NCBI GenBank assembly: GCA_008933045.1
Contig: WBXJ01000109.1
Coordinates: 1-9,773, forward strand
Direction: 5' to 3'
Source: Verrucomicrobiota bacterium
GTDB lineage: Bacteria; Verrucomicrobiota; Verrucomicrobiia; Limisphaerales; SXQI01
Length of the DNA: 9,773 nucleotides
In this document: positions 4,949-9,773 of the stretch, in pieces
Layout: each line of letters starts with the position of its first letter
How positions within the stretch are numbered: position 1 is the stretch's first letter
Made by a program: the position numbers and the translations under genes
The notes under the pieces: generated by a model
Told to the model about the DNA's origin: nothing
The model's input: the letters and a program-made list of their open reading frames with translations, nothing else
Database searches by the model: none

Positions 4949-7867
4949 ATGATCATGAGATTGCTGCCGCTATTCCTGCTCCTGTGTCCCAGCCTTTTGG
5001 CGCAGTCGCTCCCGATCCTTTCCACGAATGATCTTCCCCGCCTGTCTGCCACGGAGCCAACCGCATCGTTACGCAGCTTTGTCGTTAAAGAGGGTTTTCG
5101 TTTGGACCTCGTGGCTGCGGAACCGTTGGTTGTCGATCCTGTTGCCTTTTGCTTCGATGAATACGGACGTCTTTTTGTGGCCGAGATGCGGGACTATTCC
5201 GAACATCGAGAGGAGAAGCTCGGGCGTATTCGACGATTGGAAGACACTAATGGGGATGGTGTTTTTGATAAATCTACGGTTTATGCGGAGAATCTCGCAT
5301 GGCCGACAGGTATCATCTGCTATGATGGCGGGGTCTTTGTCTCAACCACCCCTGACCTGCTCTACCTCAAGGACACCAAAAAAGATGGGATCGCCGATTT
5401 GCGGCAAGTCGCTTTCACAGGGTTTGCAGCGGGTCAGGAGAAACTGAATGTCCAGTCGCTCTTTAACAGTCTCACGTGGGGGCCTGACAATCGAATTCAT
5501 GGAGCTTCGGGCGGAAGCGGCGGCAAAATTCGCAACCCTCTCCGACCTTCCTTACCGTCGGTGGATGTGCGAACTCGGGATTTTTCTTTCGACCCAGTCA
5601 CCCGTGAGATGCGCGCCGAGTCTGGAGGAGGTCAGTATGGGATCGCCTTCGACAATTGGGGACGGAAATATGTGTGCTCCAATTCCAGCCATGCCCGAGC
5701 TGTGCTTTACGATGATGCCTACGCCAACCGCAGTCTCACTCCACCGCAACTGTCACCCACTCTAGATATCGCCGTAGAAGGTCCTGCAGCCGAGATTTAC
5801 CGCATCAGCCCTGATGAACGTTGGCGCGTGATCCGCACAAAATGGCGTCTCGAAGGTATTTCTCCGGGCCTCCTCGAAGGAGGGGGGCGTGTATCGGGTT
5901 ATTTCTCGGGAGCAACGGGGCTTACCATTTTTCGTGGTGATGCTTGGGGGCCTTCATTCGTTGGAGATTTATTTGTGGCCGATTGTGGCGCGAATATCAT
6001 TCACCACAAAAAACTTTCTCAAACAAATGGATTACCCACCGCAGCACGTCCCAGCGATGAGCAACGTCGAGAATTCATTGCCTCGCGTGACAACTGGTTC
6101 CGCCCTGTGCAACTCAGCAACGGGCCCGACGGAAATCTGTATGTGGCGGATATGTACCGGGAAGTCATCGAACACCCGTGGAGCCTCCCAGAACCGATTA
6201 AAAAACTCGTCGATCTCGACAGTGGCAATGACCGAGGCCGACTCTATCGAATCGCACGGGAGGATTACCGTTACCAGCCACCCGTATTACCGGGTCGAGC
6301 CTCCTTCTCGGAACTCATCGCATTATTGGATCACCCCAATGGCTGGCATCGTGACACCGCCTCACGGTTAATCATCGAAAAACTTCGCAGTGATACCGCC
6401 ACTGGGCTGCATGCGTTCTTAAAAAAGGCAACGACACCATGGGGGAAAATCCATGCACTACATCTTTTGGCGAACCTCCAAGACCTATCGCCCCAGGAGG
6501 TAAAATCCGCCTTGTATGACGATCATGCAGCTGTGCGAGTTCATGGGATCAAGGTTTCGGAAACCCTCATGAATTCAGATTCTCCTCCCCTCGCTTTATC
6601 AGACTCGTTAGCCTCGCTCAGCACAGACCCCGATCCCGAGATCCGAACCCAACTAGCCCTCTCCGCGTCATTTTTTCCACGCCGTCAGGCCGAACAATGC
6701 ATCTCCCGATTATTGGAGGGAGATTGGGGCAACCCTTGGATCCTCAACGCGGTACTGATGTCAGCACATCAATGCGCAGATCGATTACTCATCACTATTT
6801 TAGAGAACCCTCAGCGAGAGTTGAAACATGTTCAGTTCGCCAAAAAACTCGCACCGCTTGCAGCCGCTAACGCCACCCCAGAGCAACTCAAAACTCTTCT
6901 GAATCGTTTACCCATAAACCTCTCTCTGAGCGACTCCATTGCACTCACACAGAGCCTTCTGACTAAGAGTTCACCAACTCTCGCAAGAGAGATTCTTCTG
7001 GGAGCACCCATTTTAAACCAAGCCAAGAACCTCGCGTTAGATGCTTCGACTCCCGCCTCATTACGTGCCACTGCCATCCAACTATTGGCTTATGAAAATT
7101 GGGATCGCATCGCGCCGGTCTTTCGAGAACTGCTCGCCGGTCCCCTTCCCTCCGCCTGCCTAACCGCCACCGCCCTGACCCTCCATCAAATCCCTGAGCC
7201 TGCGGCAACCGAACTGCTCCTGAACCACTTGCTTTCATTCGATACCAAAAACCGGTTCGTCGCTCTGGAACCATTCCTGAGGCGGCCAGATAAATTCAAA
7301 CTTTTTTCTCAAACGCTCGATTCAAAATCCCCTACCCCACAGCTATCGCTGACAGAACTTTCGCTCATCGCCGACGCGCGCCGACGCTATGCTCCGGAGA
7401 ACCCGCAACCCACCGAAGGAAACAAACAGGATGTTTACAATCACTACACTCCTTCCCTCACCCTCAAAGGGGATCCCGCGATGGGTCGAGTTATTTTTGA
7501 ACAACGTTGCGCCTCCTGTCATCGGTTTAAAGAAATCGGTTCAGCCGTCGGACCTGACCTGACAGGTGTTAAATCCAATCCGAAGGAGGTCATCCTGAAT
7601 AGTATCGTTGACCCTAACCGAGAGGTCGCAGCCCGCTTCCAATCGCTCGAAGCCACCACAGATGACGGGGAAACCCATCTGGGTCTCGTCGCTTCCGAGA
7701 CCGAAAAAACCATCACTCTACGCTCCCCAAGTGGTTTAGAAACCACCTTACAACGCAATAAAATCAAGACCCTACAAATCCGCCGAGAATCCCTGATGCC
7801 CACCGGCCTAGAGGCTGGGCTTGACCAATCAGCAATGGCCAGCCTGTTGGAATTTATCGTCAACTAA
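4949..7867 (+). CDS. Secreted dehydrogenase-domain / HEAT-repeat / cytochrome c protein
   Basis: This 972-aa protein has the multidomain layout common in Planctomycetota and Verrucomicrobiota. A signal peptide (MRLLPLFLLLCPSLLAQS from Met3) is followed by a beta-propeller-like 'membrane-bound dehydrogenase' domain at about 40-440. That domain carries two Asp-rich loops resembling calcium sites (DTNGDGVFD at 99-107, DTKKDGIAD at 142-150) and the diagnostic NGPDGNLYVADMYREVIEHP at 391-410. Residues of about 450-800 are helical and leucine/alanine-rich, consistent with HEAT-like repeats. The C-terminus is a cytochrome c domain with one haem-binding CASCH (854-858), then VGPDLTGV; Met950 in SLMPTGL is a plausible axial ligand. 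It should act outside the cytoplasm and need cytochrome c maturation. The substrate is unknown; relatives are often near carbohydrate-degradation genes. Starts at GTG 4946 and ATG 4955 are alternatives, and no ribosome-binding site stands out. It diverges from sbp and ends 8 bp from the convergent hydrolase gene. Confidence 0.88.
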   Translation: MIMRLLPLFLLLCPSLLAQSLPILSTNDLPRLSATEPTASLRSFVVKEGFRLDLVAAEPLVVDPVAFCFDEYGRLFVAEMRDYSEHREEKLGRIRRLEDTNGDGVFDKSTVYAENLAWPTGIICYDGGVFVSTTPDLLYLKDTKKDGIADLRQVAFTGFAAGQEKLNVQSLFNSLTWGPDNRIHGASGGSGGKIRNPLRPSLPSVDVRTRDFSFDPVTREMRAESGGGQYGIAFDNWGRKYVCSNSSHARAVLYDDAYANRSLTPPQLSPTLDIAVEGPAAEIYRISPDERWRVIRTKWRLEGISPGLLEGGGRVSGYFSGATGLTIFRGDAWGPSFVGDLFVADCGANIIHHKKLSQTNGLPTAARPSDEQRREFIASRDNWFRPVQLSNGPDGNLYVADMYREVIEHPWSLPEPIKKLVDLDSGNDRGRLYRIAREDYRYQPPVLPGRASFSELIALLDHPNGWHRDTASRLIIEKLRSDTATGLHAFLKKATTPWGKIHALHLLANLQDLSPQEVKSALYDDHAAVRVHGIKVSETLMNSDSPPLALSDSLASLSTDPDPEIRTQLALSASFFPRRQAEQCISRLLEGDWGNPWILNAVLMSAHQCADRLLITILENPQRELKHVQFAKKLAPLAAANATPEQLKTLLNRLPINLSLSDSIALTQSLLTKSSPTLAREILLGAPILNQAKNLALDASTPASLRATAIQLLAYENWDRIAPVFRELLAGPLPSACLTATALTLHQIPEPAATELLLNHLLSFDTKNRFVALEPFLRRPDKFKLFSQTLDSKSPTPQLSLTELSLIADARRRYAPENPQPTEGNKQDVYNHYTPSLTLKGDPAMGRVIFEQRCASCHRFKEIGSAVGPDLTGVKSNPKEVILNSIVDPNREVAARFQSLEATTDDGETHLGLVASETEKTITLRSPSGLETTLQRNKIKTLQIRRESLMPTGLEAGLDQSAMASLLEFIVN

Positions 7868-7875
7868 AGCGACGA

Positions 7876-8895
7876 TCACTTTTCCACTCGCCCGAGAACC
7901 ACTGCCTTATCTTTCGGCTTATGCGGCAACACGGCAGCCGCCTTGGTCTCGAAAGGAGTTCCACCAAGCTCCACATAAGCTTGCTCGAATTGGGCTGAAA
8001 AAAAGCTGCCGACATAACGTTGCAAACGATCTTGATTTTTTAAAGTGGTCTTGACTGTCTCCATCGATTCTTTCACCTGCGCGGTGTTCTTGCCGGCCTT
8101 GATCAACTTTTTCAGTTCAGCCCTGAGTAGGCTAAAAAACTGGATCTGATCCACCAATACCGAGTTATCGCCCATGGGACCATGACCGGGGCAGATGGTG
8201 AGGGGGCCTAACTCTTGCACGAGAGTCAAAGTTTTTACCCACTGTTCAATATTGCCATCACCCGTGTAGTTAAAAGGCCCGTTGACACAGGCATCACCCG
8301 TAAACAAAATCCGCTCCTTCGGCAACCAAGCGAAGCCATCGCCCCGAGTGTGAGCTGTCCCAAAATGAAGCAACTCAACCCGATGCCGTCCATCGTCAAA
8401 AATCATTTCCTTCCGAAACAGTAGCGTAGGCGGCTTGAGTTTGCTTGCAGCCACATCCTCTCGGTTCTTGGCGGTATCTTCCCACCTCCCTGCGGCGCCG
8501 CCGTAGAAACCAGTCTCATACTTCTTCATCTCCGCAACCACACCCTCGTGGGCAACCACCGTCGCGCCATTCTCAAACCAAACTTGGTTCCCATAAGCAT
8601 GATCACCATGATGATGAGTATCGAAGGCAAACCGGATCGGTTTGTCCGTGAGCGCCCTAATTTTTGGAATCACATCCTTAGCTCCAGAAGGAAAGTTGGC
8701 ATCGATAACTAGAACGAAATCATCGAACACAACCCACCCGTTGTTGCAATGCCCCCGACGACCGAGATCACCTTCGTGAAAATAAACTCCAGGAGCGACC
8801 TCCTCAGTTTTGTTCACTTCGGCGTGTAAATCTTCCAAAGGAACTAATGAAAACACGCACAATCCGAGAGCCAATCGCAGGTAGATTTTTTTCAT
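7876..8895 (-). CDS. Exported metallo-beta-lactamase-fold hydrolase
   Basis: This is a 339-aa metal-dependent hydrolase. It begins with a signal peptide (MKKIYLRLALGLCVFSLVPL, likely cleaved after LHA at 25), so it should work in the periplasm or outside. The dinuclear zinc signature is complete: H94-x-H96-x-D98-H99 in THHHGDH, then H182 (GTAHTRGDG), D201 (LFTGDA) and H238 (CPGHGP). The bridging residue is Asp201, as in glyoxalase II-type members, not the Cys of true class B beta-lactamases, so antibiotic resistance should not be assumed. A helical, lysine-rich tail of about 90 residues follows the metal domain (about 250-339). The substrate cannot be told. The gene converges on the dehydrogenase gene with an 8-bp gap and no visible terminator. 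A weak GGAA precedes the ATG. Confidence 0.85.
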   Translation of the reverse strand: MKKIYLRLALGLCVFSLVPLEDLHAEVNKTEEVAPGVYFHEGDLGRRGHCNNGWVVFDDFVLVIDANFPSGAKDVIPKIRALTDKPIRFAFDTHHHGDHAYGNQVWFENGATVVAHEGVVAEMKKYETGFYGGAAGRWEDTAKNREDVAASKLKPPTLLFRKEMIFDDGRHRVELLHFGTAHTRGDGFAWLPKERILFTGDACVNGPFNYTGDGNIEQWVKTLTLVQELGPLTICPGHGPMGDNSVLVDQIQFFSLLRAELKKLIKAGKNTAQVKESMETVKTTLKNQDRLQRYVGSFFSAQFEQAYVELGGTPFETKAAAVLPHKPKDKAVVLGRVEK

Positions 8896-8915
8896 AAGGT
8901 TTCCACAGCAATTAA

Positions 8916-8952
8916 CGATTGATCTTCAAAAAACTCAAGCTGAAATCAATCG
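8916..8952. repeat. 12-bp inverted repeat in the divergent intergenic region
   Basis: CGATTGAT (8916-8923) and TTCA (8925-8928) pair with TGAA (8941-8944) and ATCAATCG (8945-8952). All 12 positions pair, with one unpaired C at 8924 and a 12-nt spacer. It lies 20 bp upstream of the MBL gene and about 70 bp upstream of the dehydratase gene, so it could be an operator or an RNA hairpin in either leader. I found no clear promoter hexamers for either gene in the 129-bp gap. Confidence 0.45.
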
Positions 8953-9024
8953 CAACTCGAAGCTTATTTGCTCTTTACTCGCTTGCGCCTTGGGTTGCCT
9001 TCTCACATTCTGTTCAGACAAACT

Positions 9025-9773
9025 ATGGCGAAACGCGCACTTATTTCTGGTATCACTGGACAGGACGGATCCTTTCTTGCGGAACTGCTTCTCTCAAAGA
9101 ATTACGAAGTCCACGGGATGGTGCGACGCACAAGCACATTGGAACGAACCCGCATCGACCATCTCACTTCCAATCCGGAGATCTACAACAAATCACTTTT
9201 TTTGCATTATGCCGAATTGAGCGAACCCATCGCACTCCGGCGTGTTCTCGACAAATCCACTCCTGACGAAGTCTACCACCTCGCAGGTCAGACCCATGTC
9301 GGACTGAGCTTCGACATCCCTGAAACCACCTTGGACATGACCGCCACAGGAACCTTGCGGCTCCTAGAAATACTGCGAGATTTCCCGGGCCGATCCCGTT
9401 TTTTTCACGCCTCTTCCAGTGAGATTTTTGGGCGACCGGATCACTCTCCACAGAATGAGAATAGCCCTGTCAAACCAGTCAACCCCTACGGTTGCGCCAA
9501 GGCCTATGCCTCCTTCATGACCGATGTCTATCGCCAAACTTATGGGTTATTTGCCTGCAACGGCATCCTTTACAACCATGAATCCCATCGCCGAGGTGAA
9601 AATTTTGTAACTCGAAAAATTTGCAGGGGTGCCGCCGAAATTAAACTCGGCTTGAAGGATCACCTCACATTAGGCGATCTCAGCGCACTTCGGGATTGGG
9701 GTCATGCCGAGGATTATGTTAACGGCATGTGGTTAACTCTGCAGCAAGACAAGCCTGACAATTATATCTTCGC
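9025..9773 (+). CDS. gmd: GDP-mannose 4,6-dehydratase, 5' part
   Basis: The enzyme converts GDP-mannose to GDP-4-keto-6-deoxymannose, the precursor of GDP-fucose, GDP-rhamnose and related sugars for surface polysaccharides. The 249 visible codons run open to the window edge. Family members are about 320-375 aa, so roughly 75-125 residues are missing. The NAD(P)-binding Rossmann motif GITGQDG is at 9-15. VHGMVRRTS (29-37), PDEVYHLAGQTHVGLSF (80-96) and the catalytic SSSE (130-133) with Y155-x-x-x-K159 follow. FACNGILYNHES (176-187), RRGENFVTRKI (189-199) and LRDWGHAEDYV (222-232) are near-invariant in GMD. One oddity is NHESH at 184-188, where NHESP is usual. No ribosome-binding site is visible before the ATG. 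It is divergent from the MBL gene and probably heads a polysaccharide or nucleotide-sugar operon beyond the window. Confidence 0.92.
   Translation, partial: MAKRALISGITGQDGSFLAELLLSKNYEVHGMVRRTSTLERTRIDHLTSNPEIYNKSLFLHYAELSEPIALRRVLDKSTPDEVYHLAGQTHVGLSFDIPETTLDMTATGTLRLLEILRDFPGRSRFFHASSSEIFGRPDHSPQNENSPVKPVNPYGCAKAYASFMTDVYRQTYGLFACNGILYNHESHRRGENFVTRKICRGAAEIKLGLKDHLTLGDLSALRDWGHAEDYVNGMWLTLQQDKPDNYIF

Noticed and set aside
7860..7885. A shared terminator between the convergent dehydrogenase and MBL genes
   Set aside because: The gap is only 8 bp and no stem with a U-tract is visible on either strand across the two stop codons.
7876..8895. A beta-lactam resistance enzyme
   Set aside because: The metal site has Asp201 where class B beta-lactamases have Cys, and the long C-terminal helical tail is not a beta-lactamase trait. 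Only a general MBL-fold hydrolase is supported.
1..9773. CRISPR arrays, rRNA genes or complete insertion sequences
   Set aside because: No regularly spaced repeats, rRNA segments or transposase-like proteins were seen on either strand.

Overview
The window most likely comes from a member of the Verrucomicrobiota, with Planctomycetota as the weaker alternative. The main reason is the large secreted protein at 4949-7867. It combines an N-terminal 'membrane-bound dehydrogenase' domain, a HEAT-like middle and a C-terminal CxxCH cytochrome c domain, an architecture typical of these phyla. Base composition looks close to 50% GC. Most genes lack a clear Shine-Dalgarno sequence. These assignments were made by eye; no database search was run.

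Layout. (1) 1-298 is the right end of an integrated element. It holds the N-terminus of a tyrosine-type integrase gene running out of the window on the minus strand, two tandem TTTGNCAAA sites, and a 3' tRNA-Met(CAT) fragment with an encoded CCA and no 5' half. This is the usual footprint of integration into the 3' end of a tRNA gene. (2) 299-710 is mostly non-coding, with only weak hairpins, a distant inverted repeat and one doubtful small hydrophobic ORF. (3) 711-4670 (minus) is a complete sulfate/thiosulfate ABC importer operon, transcribed in the order sbp, cysT, cysW, cysA. (4) 4671-4948 is a divergent control region. Two good sigma70-type promoters point in opposite directions and share the palindrome TACTATAGTA as their -10 region. 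A sequence resembling an Rrf2-family (IscR type 1) operator lies over both, and the sbp transcript would carry a structured leader. (5) 4949-7867 (+) encodes the dehydrogenase/cytochrome c protein. (6) 7876-8895 (minus) is a secreted metallo-beta-lactamase-fold hydrolase, convergent with the previous gene. (7) 9025-9773 (+) is the 5' two-thirds of a GDP-mannose 4,6-dehydratase gene, cut by the window edge, with a 12-bp inverted repeat in front of it.

Functionally, the centre is sulfur import. The periplasmic protein Sbp captures sulfate, CysT and CysW form the membrane channel, and CysA hydrolyses ATP. The divergent cytochrome-type dehydrogenase may be co-controlled with it through the shared promoter region; that link is inferred. 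The MBL hydrolase and the GDP-mannose dehydratase appear to be independent genes; the latter would feed GDP-fucose or GDP-rhamnose-type sugars into surface polysaccharide. I see no CRISPR array, rRNA or insertion sequence, and nothing that clearly qualifies as a new defence or metabolic system. The most interesting signals are the shared divergent promoter/operator and the tRNA-linked element boundary.
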